A DNA stretch of 64,000 nucleotides from Epiperipatus broadwayi (GCA_028023455.1 JAQFVV010001013.1:62001-126000), one strand, 5' to 3'; shown: positions 35,422 through 48,595, counted from the first letter of the stretch. Numbers and translations: made by a program. Notes: a model not told the origin generated them from the sequence alone.

Positions 35422-36412
35422 GAATAAAATAGAAAATTATGTCAAAAGTTCTAATAACCATCCTATTGGTCAAAAATTAGATGGCACTTTTACCCAACTT
35501 CCATATTATTACATGGTAAATGAATCAAAAATTGATAATTGAAAAAATGAAGTTTATATTAGGGCAATTTTTGTAATTATTAATCAATCTGACTTACAGT
35601 TTATGATGGAAATTCTAATAATTTTGATAAACTGTATCTGAAAGAATAAATTTATTTGCAAAGCAACTGAATCTGAATAGGTCATTATACTACTTCTTCA
35701 TCAGATTCCTAAAATACTATTTTTTAACAAACTTGCATCCAATGTAACCTTTCTTCTATCCATGTAAATTTACTTAGTATATACCAATACAAAAATCTGA
35801 CAAAAATATCTGCCTTTTGTCTTACCAATATATTGGCATTGATAAGGAAAGTATATTAAAAAATGATTCTTTAGAAATCTGACTTGTAAATAATATAACC
35901 ATTCTGAAGTACACTTGTCTTATATCAAGGATGAAGTCAGTTGTTAAAAATTAGTTGAACAATGTCAGAAAAGCACTTGAAAAAAATTTTTTTTTTAATA
36001 AAAAAAATAAGTTGTAAAAACTTATTCAGATCTCTAACCATAATTATTAAATTATAGCATCAGCCACTAACTACAGTAGGAAAAAAATACTGGTGTTTTT
36101 AAGTTTCTAAGAACAGTTCTCTTCATCCTAATTCAAAGCTATCTATTTGCAAGCTTGATTAATCAAGAACTTTGGATGTTAATATAATATTCATATTTCT
36201 GGTCTGCTTTTGCCTTCATCAGTGAAAACAAAGGATTCAGAGTTGAAGATGATGCACTTCAGTCACTAAAATAAATTGAAGTCCTAAAATAGTTACTGGA
36301 TTAGTGTCAGATATAGATAACTATGGATATGAATTGGTTACTTCAAAATCTTAGGCTTTTTTTTTTAATTTCAAACTGAATAGTGTAAAGGAATAAATAG
36401 TAGCTTCTAAAA

Positions 36413-36850
36413 CAGTCACTCCCAAGCTTTTTTTGGTCATTCCCCATCTAAGCAACTCTAAAATCCTGATGCCCCCACCTGTGACATATAATTCTTGTTA
36501 TTCTAAAAGTGAACTATTCATAAGAAGGAAGCCTAAATTAACAAAAGAACAGTTGAAGTACAATGGAGTTTCAAGTTACTTAACTTGCTCCAAATAACCA
36601 TGAAGAGGCAAGAAATAAAGGTCATCTAAACATAAAAGACACTGACAAGATGACATGAAAAGATGGATATTCAAAAAACCTTCGTAGCTTAATTTATGAA
36701 TAAGATGATATAAGAATGATTAGCGGAATTGCAAATTCACTGTTAATTACTCAAAAAAATTTCATTGTTAATAAGTCATTCTTGAATTGTCCCCCCTTAA
36801 AAATAAAATTGACCCCTTGTGTGGCATGAACCACATGTTGGGAAACACTA
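36413..36850. mobile_element. Non-autonomous hAT element
   Basis: Bounded by a perfect 8-bp duplication TTCTAAAA (36405-36412 and 36851-36858). The ends CAGTCACTCCCAAGC and, inward from the right, TAGTGTTTCCCAACATG share the CAGTGttTCCCAA hAT end with mismatches. Subterminal GCCCCCACC and CCCCCCTT are typical of hAT MITEs. No coding remnants were seen. Confidence 0.85.
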
Positions 36851-37650
36851 TTCTAAAATCATAAGTACATTAGTTTTACCTTTGAATTCTAAGCAGTCAC
36901 TGATGATCAAACAGAAATCAAAAACTAGTCTGAGAATATCAATATTACAGCATCACCCCATCTAATGTCTAATGATTATTCAAGTTCACAATTGATGGCA
37001 CTGGAATGAAGAGAATGCTTTTGAAGTAGTGTAAAAGCCTTGTAAAATGTAAAGCGAAAATAAAACAATTCTTCTTTACCCTGGGAATTTGATGCCAATG
37101 TAAAACAAGAAGAAAAATGAAACACAAAAATTGTGGTAATTTAAACCAATGAAAAATATAAATAAGTCTGTGAAATGAAGAAATAGAAAGTGTCATTTCT
37201 TACAAATTTAAGTTTGGATAGAAAACTAAAAAGCCCATTTTATTTTAATTGTCTACTTGCCAACAGTCAGGTTAAACAACAATAATTAGTTTCTAATAAC
37301 AAAAGATAGAGGTCACTAGCATTTAAAACCCAGTCAAATGAATTTAGGGCATGAGCAAAAGTAAAGTTATTATCATGTTTTATTATGATGGCACAGAAGA
37401 GTTTTTCCAGGTAGTTGGAGTAATACAAGAGTAAGATTATTATTTAAAGGAAAGGGTAAGGATCATAGAAAGTTAAATAATTATAGACCGATAGTGGTAA
37501 CATCAGTTTTATATAAAGTTTTCTCATATATGGTGACTGGAAGAGTTGTAAAATGGATGGAAGAGAATAATGTAGTAGGGGAAATGCAAGGAGGTTTTAG
37601 GTCAGATAGGTGTATAGGAGATAGTTTATATGTAGTTACACAACTTATGG

Positions 37651-38253
37651 ATGAGTAGGAATTCAGGTAGATCATTATATATGAGTCTTATAGATATAGA
37701 GAAGGCATATGATAGAGTAAATAGAAATAGATTATGGGTAAGTTTAGTAAATTTGGGAATCAATGAAGCTTTAGTAAATATTATTAAAACATTATATGAA
37801 AATAATTACTATACTTATAAATTAGGGGATATAAAATCAGTTAAAGTTAAAAATGGGGTGGGACTAAGACAAGGATGCCCTATATCACTTATTTTGTTTT
37901 TGTTGTATTTGAGTGAAATGGAGAAAGCAATGGAAAGACTAGGAAGAGGGGTAGAGATACCATTAATAGGTGGCAAGGAAGTATATACATTGTTGGGTCT
38001 TTTGTTTGTAGATGATATCTTTTTATGTGCAGAAAGAAGAGAAGATATGGAAGTTATGTTGAGGACATATGTAAGGATGGGTAAGGAGATGGGGTTTAAA
38101 TTTAGTGAAGAAAAATCAAATATAATGATGGTTAATACTGGGGAAAGAGAAGATGTAGATTTTTTATTGGGGGATGTAAAGTTAAGTGTGGTGGATAGAT
38201 ATAGTTATTTGGGAATCATCTTAAGTAATCAGAAAAATTGCTTGGATGAATGA
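37651..38253 (+). pseudogene. RT fragment of the CATCA-tail LINE
   Basis: A 200-residue open stretch covering RT palm motifs: SLIDIEKAYDRVNRNRLWVS, GLRQGCPIS, FVDDIFLC and a YLGI motif at the end. The internal ATG is not a native start. The upstream part of the domain is in another frame with a stop, and the frame ends at TGA where the next block follows. A broken LINE ORF2. Confidence 0.8.
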
Positions 38254-38947
38254 GAAAAAAAAAGATAAATAAAGCAAAGAAAATAAAGGGTTTGGTAAAG
38301 AAATTAACAGGGTTTTCATATAATAAATATGATGTAGCTAGAATTGTACAGAAAGGAGTTGTAGTAGCAGGATTAACATATGGTTATGATGTATTATGTG
38401 TTAGTAAAGGGGTATTAGATTACTTAGGGAAAGTACAAAGGAAAGTAGGAAGACATGCATTAGATGCAGAGGTGTAGACAGCAAAGGAGGCAATTCAAGG
38501 AAAAATGGGATGGTCAAGTTTTTATATGAGGGATGCAAAAAGTAAAATGAAAATGTTTGGTAGGTTGCAGTTTATGGATAATATAAGAATAGCCAAAATA
38601 ATATTTAATTGGGTTATGAGTAAAGGGCAGGCAACAAGATGGGTGAGAAAGGTAATGCAGTATGCAAAAGATTTGGATAAAGAATTTATATCAGTATACT
38701 TGTATAAAAGGTGGGATGATTGTGTTAGGAGGATTGTTGAGTGTTATAGTGGTAAAGAATGGGATAAAAGAATAATGTGTTAATAAAGAATAGGGAGTTG
38801 GAGAACTAGTATGGAGAGTAAAAAGAGTTTAAATATATATAGAAGTAAACAGAACATTGGGTGTGAGTTAATTTATGATAATAGTAAGGAAAGTCATTTA
38901 TTGTTTAAAGCTTGAATGAGATCTTTAGCAACAAGAGAATATACATA

Positions 38948-41111
38948 TTATAATGATTTGGAGATATGGAGACTTAACATAATCTACACTACAGGGCGCC
39001 ACTAGGCATTTGAACCTAGAAAATTTATAAAGTAGGCAGATACGTAAGTTAAAAAAAAAAATTATTTTTTTTTATATATTTTGATTCCGGTCGTTGGCCC
39101 ATTGTCACTAGCTCAGTGGAATAGCAAAGATTTACATTTTATAATAAATTCTTATCTAAGAATATATAAAAAAAGAATAAAATAAGCCACTTTCAGTAAT
39201 TATACACCCAAACATTTATTTACGCACATATATAATATTTAAAATTGTTTTAGTATCAGTTTACATTTTAAAATTTAACTTACATTTTTAACTTTGATTT
39301 TAATTTACATTTTAATTTTTTATCAATTTACATTTTAATTTTTATAAGTTCGCACAGATGGGTTTATAAAAGTTTGTTTTATAATGTTGAGTATAGATCG
39401 GTTACATAGATTACACGGTTAAAAACATTTCAAAATAAACATAAACGATCAAAATATAAAATCATTGGTGCAATTGCAGAGGGAAATTTATAAGAAACCC
39501 AATAGCATTCATCGTAAGATGCCGCATTGACACCAATAACTTAAAAGACATCCGAATAAATACATTTTAGATACTCACCATAAGATATCATTATTTACCG
39601 AATGTCTATATATTTTGATCAAATATGAAAACCAAAAACATAATTGACCATTAACGAATCCATGCAAGCATCTATACCCAGCTTAAATTTAGTGTCGAGT
39701 ATGAATAGACTACATAGATTTGCATTTGAAAGAAAATATTCTATCCTTATTTAACCTTAGGCCAAAAGTTCACAGTCAAACCAACGTCAATTCATCTGAT
39801 ATATCGATGCATTCAATGTAATATGAATACGGCAGCACAAAAGGTTAAGAGAAGAAATTTCCTCTCATCAGATAGGAATACTACATCTATCTGACAAGAA
39901 GAGCAATAAAAAAAACTCCATAGGAAAGGACTGCGGTCATTTTTCCGACTTACGAATCGCATTCCATAGGCCAAAAAGGAAGTGTGCGGCGTATAAAGCC
40001 ATTCTGCCTGTAGCGAATCTCGTACTATATCTACTAATTACACCAACATATCGAATCCATTGACCCAATTTAACTACGAAACAAATAACCTAAGATTACC
40101 CTCCCCTAATATAACTTTACAAATCTATATAGCCATTCATGCCCGACTTAAGTTTAACATTTATATAATATTAAATTAGCGAAAAACAAAAATCATAAAT
40201 AAAACTTAGAAGAACCAAAATAAATAAATAAATGGAAATGATTTTAAAAAGATATTCATCAAATAAAAAGAATTAATAAAGAATTTAGTTTGGTCAGATA
40301 GGATTCTATTTCTATAAATTAAATACTGGGAAAGTTTATATTTTAAAGTTCTTAGTGTTTTCAAATTAATATTGTTCATTAGATTTTATAAAGTTCTTAT
40401 GGTTTTAACAAGTCTGTAGTTTCTAATTTCTTGCAGTTGCTTGCCATTTGGAGCCAGCGTTAATTCCCTCGATGTCCTATGGTCCTCAATCTAGGAAAAC
40501 GATGTCATTTCTCTTTCATTTTTTAACGAGATTGAGGGGATTGAAGAGTGTGTCTTTTCAATCCCTTTTCCTTCACTCCACACTAAAACATATAGTCACA
40601 TCTCTTCTATTTTCTTTACTCAACTAAACATTTTATTATCAAACTTTTTATTTTATATGTAACTTTAGGATCCAATGGACATTACATCATCGTTGATGAT
40701 GATCCTTCGGTTGAGGTCCGATTTCCCAATAGATTTCTCTCATTTGCTATTATTTTCTATTGTTTTCCTATCTGACCGTTGCTTATACATTTAAATGCCC
40801 AAAGGCTAGTTCACTTTGACTAATTAAAATAATCATTTCCATTTCTGATTAATTAATGTGTTTTCCAAACTTAAAGATATATTTTTATCTCTAAATCTTT
40901 TTGTTGAAAGATTTAGTTTTTATATTTTTAACAAAGTTTTATTTTAATAATTTTTTTTTATCTGTGCGATTTTATATATATATACGAGTTTAAAATGATT
41001 TTTTAATTTTCAATTTTTAATTCTTAAAAAAAGAAGTTTTTATTTGCGAACTTTTATTTTTTTCATGTTTAATAATAAAAAAACAATGTAACGTCATCTG
41101 TGCCCGTTACA
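38948..41111. mobile_element. 2.16 kb insertion inside the CATCA LINE, unclassified
   Basis: The LINE sequence AGAATATACATA|ATAAATGGAAAAA is contiguous in the neighbouring copy at 41.97 kb but split here. The flanks ACATA (38943-38947) and ATATA (41112-41116) could be a 5-bp duplication with one change. Read on minus, the insert begins TGTAACGGGCACAG, like some Ty3-type LTRs, but the other end lacks the expected CA. It has no coding frame, so it could be a solo LTR or a non-autonomous element. A relatively G+C-rich patch near 39.0 and 40.4-40.6 kb is unexplained. Confidence 0.6.
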
Positions 41112-41510
41112 ATATAAATGGAAAAATATGGGTGATTTAGTCTGCAAATTGTGTAAGGAAGATATAGAAAATATTAGACATCTGTTGATTGAATGTAAAT
41201 GCTTGAAAATAGAAAGGGTACAAATAATGAAGTTTTGGGAGAATAAATATGAACAAAATGATTATACAGAAAGTGGGTTATTGGTTTTTATGCTGGGTTT
41301 GGGAAAAGATAAGAGGGATTTAGATATAAAGGCCATAGAATTGACAAAGATTATGTTGTGGAAATGGGATGGAGCAAATTATGGGAAAGCTTAGGGTGGA
41401 AAATGGAAGGGGAAGGTAAAGTCGCTAACAGGTTTCTTTGGGCATAGTTACTGAGAGATTCTTGACTCCATTTAAGGAGAAGTCACAGTACATCACATCA
41501 CATCACATCA

Positions 41511-42360
41511 AAGGAGGCAATTAAAGGAGAAATGGGATGGTCAAGTTTTTATATGAGAGATGCAAAAACCAAAATGAAAATGTTCAGAAGATTACAATTT
41601 ATAAATAGTAAGAAAATAGCCAAAATAGTATTTAATTAGATTATAAAAAAAGGGCAGGCAATAAGATTAGTAAGAAAGGTAATGCAGTATGCAAAAGATT
41701 TGGTTAAAAAATTTATGTCAGTATACTTGTACAAAAGATGAGATGATTGTGTTAGGAGAATTGTTGAGTGTTATAGTAGTACAGAAATGGGATAGAAGAA
41801 TAGATGTATTAATAAAGAATAGGGAGTTTGGAAAACTAGTATGGAGAGAAAAAAAGTTATATATAGAAGTAAATGGAATATTGGGTATGAATTAATTTAT
41901 GATAATAGCAAGGAAAGTAGTTTATTGTTTAAGACTCGAACGGAATCTTTAGCAACAAGGGAATATACACATAAATGGAAAAAATGTGGGTGATTTAGTC
42001 GACAAGTTGTGGAAGGAAGGCATAGAAAATATTAAGCATCTGTCAAATGTAAATGCCTAAAAGCAGAAACAATAGAAATAATGAAGTGGTGTTAGAATAA
42101 ATATAAACAAAGTGATTATACAGAAAGTGGAATATTGGTTTTTATGCTGGATTTGGGAAAAGATAAGGGGGATTTAGATATGAAGGCCATGGAGTTAACA
42201 AATATTATATTGTGGAAATGAGGTGGAGCAGGTTATGAAAAAACTTAGGGTGAGGAATGGAAAGGGAAGCCTAAAGTGGCTAACAGGTTTCTCTGGGCAT
42301 AGTTGCTGAGAGATTCCTGACTCCATATAAAGAGAAGTCACAGTGCATCACATCACATCA
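41511..42360 (+). mobile_element. LINE with (CATCA)n tail, copy 2, tandem to copy 1
   Basis: It starts directly after the CATCACATCACATCA tail of copy 1 with AAAGGAGGCAATTAAAGGAG, equivalent to position about 38478 of copy 1. It runs in broken frames through the C-terminal region (QYTCTKDEMIV at 41689-41895 is in this block). It ends with the same GAAGTCACAGTGCATCACAT tail at 42360. It is 5'-truncated with no spacer from copy 1. Confidence 0.85.
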
Positions 42361-42556
42361 ATAAATTACACAGTGGTTAACAATTAATTTGAGTCTTAAC
42401 TGCACTCATAGTTAGTACAGTGGTTGGGTGGGAGTAAAGTTACATGAATCAATGTACATTTAAAAAACTATTCAAAGTAATGCCCATCAGTGCAGATAAC
42501 CACCTTTTTAAAATACAATAATAATATATTATGTAAACAACCTTTCCCTTTGTTCA

Positions 42557-42559
<3 letters not shown>

Positions 42560-42611
<52 letters not shown>
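42560..42611. repeat. (TA)n microsatellite
   Basis: Uninterrupted TA dinucleotide run of about 26 units. The reading frame across it (Ile-Tyr repeats) is an artefact. Confidence 0.95.
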
Positions 42612-42614
<3 letters not shown>

Positions 42615-42947
42615 AACTTTTGTTCTATACTTAAGATATGTTGTTTTTCTGATTCTTTTATCCAATTTTGTGAGATTTATTTGTTTCCTTCATGTCTTAC
42701 TATTGCAACAATGTCATGCAATAAAATGACCCTTCAACTATGTCCAAAAAGCTTGCAGTAACTTAATATAAAATGTTCACTAGAAAGAATAAAGACACAT
42801 TTGTATGCAACTTATCAGACAAAAGTTAGAAAACTTTCAAATAACTGCAATAGAATTTAATCAACATAACTCCCTCACCCCTAAAACATGTCTCAATTAT
42901 ATAATAAAACGAATTAATATATATATGCGCTCTGCACACAGATAATG

Positions 42948-43023
42948 AAGCTATTAGTAAATTGTCAATGAAATTATTAAAATTTTACCACCAAGCACTT
43001 TCGAGACAATTTACTAATAGCTT
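42948..43023. repeat. Perfect 19-bp hairpin arms
   Basis: AAGCTATTAGTAAATTGTC at 42948-42966 and its exact complement at 43005-43023, with a 38-base loop. Short and AT-rich; possibly a MITE remnant. Confidence 0.8.
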
Positions 43024-44800
43024 AATGAAGTAAAATCTTAACTATAATAAAATGATTGTTTTCTTAGATCATGTCAGCATTGGAAGGGATAGGCTGAGCT
43101 TCAATCTGGAACTTTAACTAATTAGTTATTTTATCCCTATGTTAAACTGACCAAAACCTTTAATGTTTAGAATGTCACTCTTGATAATATATCTTTGATG
43201 TCTGCCTTTCACTAGAGGTTACCTTGTTATGTTTAAATCTCATTATTTTCCATATATGTATTACAATATTTTCATCTGTCTTTTAAACAACTATTTTCAA
43301 AGATAATACAAATTTCAAGCACAAACATGATTGTCTAAAGAATGAAATGGCAGAATCTGTGATAGTTTTCCAATCAACATGAAATCTAATATTCCAATCT
43401 TATCTTCTTTACCAAATCAATATATTTTCCCTTACAACACATGATTATAAAGGCTTGCACATAATGATGCTACTGTATAGAGAGGTTGCTACTGTTATTT
43501 CCCTTATTTGATTTGTCCTACCACAAATAATATTTTCTTTGATGAAATAATAACACTTTATATTGGTTTTCTACCAATACATCCAACATTTGGTTACTCA
43601 AACCTTACATTTCTTTGAATGCTTTCAAACATTTAAAACCTCTTACATCTCATTCATCGAAATAAGGTTTAAGTCATTTATTTCACACATGCCTGTCATA
43701 TCTCACCTTGCCTTCAATAATGGACTAATCCAGATTCCTCATCTCAATCAGACTGAGCATTCATTGCCATTAACCAATGTGTATATAAAGAGATAACGAA
43801 TAGCTAATGGCAAGAACTGGACAATAGGCAGTGATGCTCACGAAATCCAAATGTTTCCATTGAGGTTGCAGATGTGGCAATAAATAGGTCAGTCTTTTTG
43901 AAGGTAAGGGTAGAGATCTACTGGCAGAAAGCTGAAAGACAGAATCCTTGTTCTCTTCAGCTATGGTAACAGCTGAATGGGCATGCATGCGCTTACAGAA
44001 AATTACTGTCAAACTTGAAAGACAAACTACATGTTCTCCATACATATTCTGAAAAAAAACTACTGTTAAAACTGAACACCATTATATATGTTCTCCAGAG
44101 AACTGGAAGGTGCTAGAACCAAACATCGATAATAGGCAAGCTATCAAATACAGTCAGAACCGTCACTATCCCTACTTATGAGACAGGCTGCCAAATTATG
44201 ATTGGAAGTAGTAGGGAAATCTATAAGGGTATATACAGTCCCTTCATCCACAGTTCACACTAGAACTAGGAACTATACCTCACCAACAATAGCAGGCAGA
44301 GTATAGCTATTGTAAAGTGTAAAATAAAAGTATTTATTTGTATTCATGTTTCACTAATAAATATATATTGAAAGCCAATGATAATAATGTTCAGTTGGAA
44401 GATAATTCCTTGACACATATACATTCATCCTAATCTTTTTAACAGTGGTGAGGTATCAAAAATAAAGAGTACTTTCAAAATCAGTATCTAAAAGCAAATT
44501 ACGGCATGTTAGTTTACATTGATATATCCAAAAATCATTTTTAAAGGTTGCAGTATGATGAAAACTCATGATCTTCTATATTGTGCGGAGATAAAAAGAA
44601 AATGATCAATAAACATTAAATAAAATTGAACTGTCCCCAAAAATCAGATCATGTCTTAATAATTATCTTTATCAGTTAATCCATCAGCTAATTCAAAGTC
44701 TTTTCTACTTCTGTATAATCTAAATAGCCCAGAAAGAATAGCTTTAATGATTTTCTTGACTCTATTGTTCTGAAATAATTCAAGTGATTTCTAAGATTTC
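43024..44800. other. Intronic DNA without recognised feature
   Basis: No splice-supported exon or transposon signature. The 91-residue minus-strand frame at 44045-43770 has no recognisable domain. 43.8-44.3 kb is slightly less AT-rich than its surroundings and could be an unrecognised repeat. Confidence 0.4.
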
Positions 44801-44811
44801 CTGTATTGTTT

Positions 44812-44935
44812 GTTGCCATGGTAAAATGGCAGACTTCAAGTTCAAAGTTCATGGATTGTGGTCCAGCTCATGCACTTATAAATTTTCCAAGTTAATAAAA
44901 CCATTTGATTATTTATAGTAACTGGAATACTATGA
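44812..44935 (+). repeat. SINE copy, CATTTGATT-tail family
   Basis: Degraded tRNA-like head (GGTAAAATGGCAGACTTCAA, box-B-like AAAGTTCATGG) and a tail reading TTCCAAGTTAATAAAACCATTTGATT, matching the tail at 15.4 kb. A second tail-only piece (AATAATAAAGCATTTGAT) is at 45.05 kb. Confidence 0.55.
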
Positions 44936-45549
44936 ATGTCCAGTCAAATGTATGACTAACCTCTATAATATAGTGATACCCTTTAGCATTTGGATCCATG
45001 AACTGTTGCTTATCTCTCACATTTAGTTATTAAACTTCTTATAAATTATCAAATAATAAAGCATTTGATCCCTCCCCCCTTTAAATAAAGAAAGTAAATC
45101 TCATCCTACAAAAAAAACATTTATGGAAAATTAAGATGATAATCAATAAAAATTAAAAAAAATAGATATTGAAGTTGGAAGTCCAAGTTCAATGGACAGA
45201 TGTTGAGTCAAGAATGTATGTATTATAATGACCTCAATTATATTCTAGCTTAGGCATCTTTATATTTTGGAAAAAGAATAGTATATTCCAAACAATAACC
45301 TATAATTTCCTCAGATTTACTTTCAACATCAGCTTGAATAATATAAAAGGTGGCTATGGGAAATTTAGATGCTTCCCAGTAAAGAAAGCCAATAGCTTGG
45401 ATTTTGGAAGTGGTACTGCCCATCTAATTACACTGATTATACAAATGTACAATAGATGACTCTGAAATAGAGTGAATAAAAAATTGTTTAATATTAAATG
45501 TAGCCTTCTTGAACTTTATGAAATTATAAGAAAAAGTAAAGAAATGATT

Positions 45550-47770
45550 TAAAAAGTGGGCATGTATTTTAATGCAAAGTCACAAATGTTGGAGCCATAG
45601 ATGGATTTGATGGTATATCAGAAAAAGTGATCCAATTAATTATTCAAGTGAATGGAAGATACCAAATGCAGACAATTCAAGTTCTCATTGCAATGAAGAA
45701 ATTGATTTTTATATGCATATATAAAAAGCTTTTGATTAGACCAGAAGACATTTTAAAATTGTTATGGGTGACTTTAATGCTAGAAATGGTAAACTTTTGA
45801 AAGATAAGTACTGTAAGTAAACTTGGTTATGGTGATAAAAATGAATTACAGCCAAAGAATGATATAGCAGAATTGGATTATATTTTGACTAAAATAAAAC
45901 GTTTATTTGAAGATGTTCCTAATAGACTCAATACAGGAATTGATCATTGATTGCTATGATGTAAAATATGTCTTAATGCAAAAAAAACTATTAATAGTAT
46001 TAACAATTGATATTTCTAACTTTCAGAAACACAACAATATATTTAAATTATTGCAAATTGCTTTAAAATATTAACACAGACTTTGAAGATGGTTAAGACT
46101 ATGATTGAAATCAATAAGATAAATGATACATTATTAAGAACTGAAAAAAAGATATCTGATACAAAAAAGCAGCATTTTCTCGTGAGACAAACAAATATAT
46201 AAAACAAAGATGGAATATAAAAAAAAAAAATTTAAATAATCCTTTACAAAGAACTGAATATCTAAAAATTTTATAGAATATAAAATAAATTAAATATGAA
46301 TATGACTTGATATGGAAAACTATAAAAGAGATTAAAAATCTCAAAAGTGTAAAATAACATCTTGGTATGAAAAAAGAAAATGATTTCTGCAATAAACAAA
46401 AAAGATCACAAAATGAGTGGAAGAAATTATTTAAAAAATTAAACAGTACTAAAAAACAATAAAACAAAGTATTTCCTAGAATTACACATTTTTTAAATTA
46501 CAGAGTATTTTAATTGAGGAAATGAGGCATAAAATTAAATCTATGAAGATAAAAGTTCCAGGAAGAGAGAATTATTATTGATATTTTAAAAACAATTAAA
46601 AAACAGAAAAATTACTGGAATATCTAAATGATAAAAATATACCAAATAATTGAAAAAATGCAGTAGTAATGTGAATATTTAAGAAAGATTGTGAAAATAT
46701 TAAAAATTAAAGATCTATCAATCTCCTATCAGTAATGTTCTATACAGTGACCTTTGGATTCTAATCGGTCAAAAGAAGCTGGGCTTAAAAAGTAGTTTTA
46801 GCACAATGGATCACATTTAAATATTGAGAGAAGTTATAAAAATAATCAATAAATATGAGTTATCATTATGCTTTTGATTTGCACATGATGAAAATTCATT
46901 TGCATAAAACTTCTACAGTGATTAAAGCATTGGATCATCAAGATACAGTCCCAAAAAAATTGCTCATATTCTGAAGAATATCAAAAACAAGAGCAGTGAT
47001 TAGGTTATAATATGGTAACACTGAGAAGATAAATATGAAAGGGGGTACAAGAGTGTGATTCCACATCTCTAAAGCTTTTTACCGAAGGTAAACAAGAAAT
47101 GTTTTGTGAATTAAAATGGGAAGCTAAGGGAGTAAAAGAAAACAAAGATTATTTAAATCATCTACATTTTTAAGATGAAGTGGCTGTTTTTGCAAATAAA
47201 TGCTTCAGAGATTCAAGAAATGTTGCAAGAGTTATTAGATGTAAATAAGAAAATAGAATTGAAGATAAATGCTAAAAAGATTAAAACAATGTTCAATGAA
47301 TTTTCTCAAAAAAAATAAAATAAAGACAGAAAATCATGAATTAGAAGAAATTAACAACAATAAATATCTTGATCAGATTATTAATGCAGATGGATACGTA
47401 ATAAATGAGATTTGTTGAAAAAAACTTTTAAATGATGTGTTTACCATTTCTTAGAAGAGCAATACAGAAGCTTCAGATCACTCAATAAATTATGGAGAAA
47501 TACATGTCTTGAGTAATGAGAAAAGAATAAAAAGGAAATCCATGGTGTCACTGATATCAATGAAAAAATTAAGAAACTGAAATGGAACTGGATTGGAAAT
47601 ATTTTTAGTTAACTTGATCCCAAGAGATTTAAAGACTTAGAAAGGCATTACATGAGAGATGGATGGATGAAATTTGCTAGTAGGATGTGGCGAAGTTATA
47701 AGTCAGAGAAAGTGAATTAAACTTGGACTTGATAATGGATGAAAATGATGATAATAATTGTTCCTAAACA
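45550..47770 (+). mobile_element. RTE-type LINE copy, heavily decayed
   Basis: Endonuclease landmarks on plus: IPNADNSSSHCNEEIDFYM, VMGDFNARNG at about 45.77 kb and ELDYILTKIKR...LNTGIDH at about 45.88 kb. RT follows in shattered frames (STMDHI at about 46.8 kb, VIKALDHQ at about 46.92 kb). The C-terminal region ends near 47.75 kb in ATGATGATAATAATTG. Stops are very frequent, so this is one of the older copies. The minus-strand frame 46467-46111 is its shadow. Confidence 0.82.
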
Positions 47771-48109
47771 GATAAAATAGAATTAGAAAGAAAATAATTT
47801 AAAACTTCTGTATTAGTTCCATGCATTAAATAAAATAATTCCTTTTTTGGATTAACTATGAAAAAAGGTTCACTTCTGTGTATATTGCCTGCTATTGTTT
47901 TAAAAAATCAAGGAAATAAAAAGAACTAAATTACTCTAATTCCTAATAACGTTATGTAAAAAGAGGAAGTGATGTCAATGTTATTTCAATTTCTTTAAAA
48001 TTATTTTTAACAATTGCAAAAGTTTTGATATATAGAATAGAAAATGTCATCTTATTATTTTCAACAGATAATGACTTGTCCTACATTGAACCTATTTAAA
48101 GAAAAACAT

Positions 48110-48252
48110 AAATTGTAACTTAATACACTGTACAGGCTTACACACACCTGCACATATAATATATATGGGATTCGAACTCAGACTTTCACATGACCCTTAA
48201 CTCTCCATGCCATTTCATATTGCTGATCCACCTGATCACATACATGTTGAAA
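48110..48252 (-). repeat. tRNA-derived SINE, second family
   Basis: The minus strand reads CATGTATGTGATCAGGTGGA .. ATGGCATGGAGAGTTAAGGG .. CTGAGTTCGAATCCCATATA, with a near-canonical box B. It continues into a tail AGGTGTGTGTAAGCCTGTAC AGTGTATTAAG. The tail recurs as a truncated copy at 48596-48640. The same head occurs twice at 61.78-61.97 kb. Confidence 0.7.
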
Positions 48253-48595
48253 AAATAAATAATCACCAATATACACATTTCATGCTAAACCAGAAATTAT
48301 CAGTTGGTCCAGATTATCATCTCCCACACATATACTATAAGTGCTCAGATATATTAAGATAGCCAATTCTCATACTTTAATGGACAAGCTTCAAACTACT
48401 CCAACTCACAACTCTTCAGCCATCCATTTCATTAAAAATATAATGATGGAACATTCAAAGCCCATGTTAATGCCAAGGTTGTCATATTATCCATGTTGAC
48501 ATTAGTCATTCTGATCCCTCATGTACAGGAGAATAATCCATTTACATACATGTGCAAGGGATGGGCAGACCTTTAACACACTATGTTTCAGTGTG

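Larger units (their letters stand above)
37378..41510 (+). mobile_element. LINE with (CATCA)n tail, interrupted copy 1
   Basis: 5'-truncated non-LTR retrotransposon. RT motifs in order (in broken frames before 37651): LNNYRPI..TSVLYK, EMQGGFRSDR, then IDIEKAYDRVNR, GVGLRQGCPISLILFLLYLS, LLFVDDIFLCA (the catalytic box, with V in place of the usual A) and YSYLGI. After a stop at 38251, frames 38250-38477 and 38505-38783 carry the thumb/C-terminal region. The 3' part resumes at 41112 with a CCHC-like knuckle (CKLCKEDIENIRHLLIEC) and ends in CATCACATCACATCA. Clade not assigned. A 2.16 kb insertion (38948-41111) splits it. Confidence 0.85.

Noticed and set aside
39105-39130. TAGCTCAGTGGAATAGC, like a tRNA box A
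   Set aside because: No box B at the right distance and no foldable cloverleaf; a chance match.
42337-42360. CATCACATCACATCA as a CRISPR-like or satellite array
   Set aside because: Short simple repeat at the 3' end of a LINE, also present at the end of its sister copy.
42490-42729. 79-residue frame with an Ile-Tyr repeat
   Set aside because: Translation of the (TA)n microsatellite.
43770-44045. 91-residue minus-strand frame in intron 1
   Set aside because: No domain, no acceptor/donor pair in phase with GM2A-like exons, and no homologue I recognise.
46111-46467. 118-residue minus-strand frame that looks like a membrane protein
   Set aside because: Phe/Leu-rich because it is the complement of an A-rich RTE copy; no family motif, no splice or start context.
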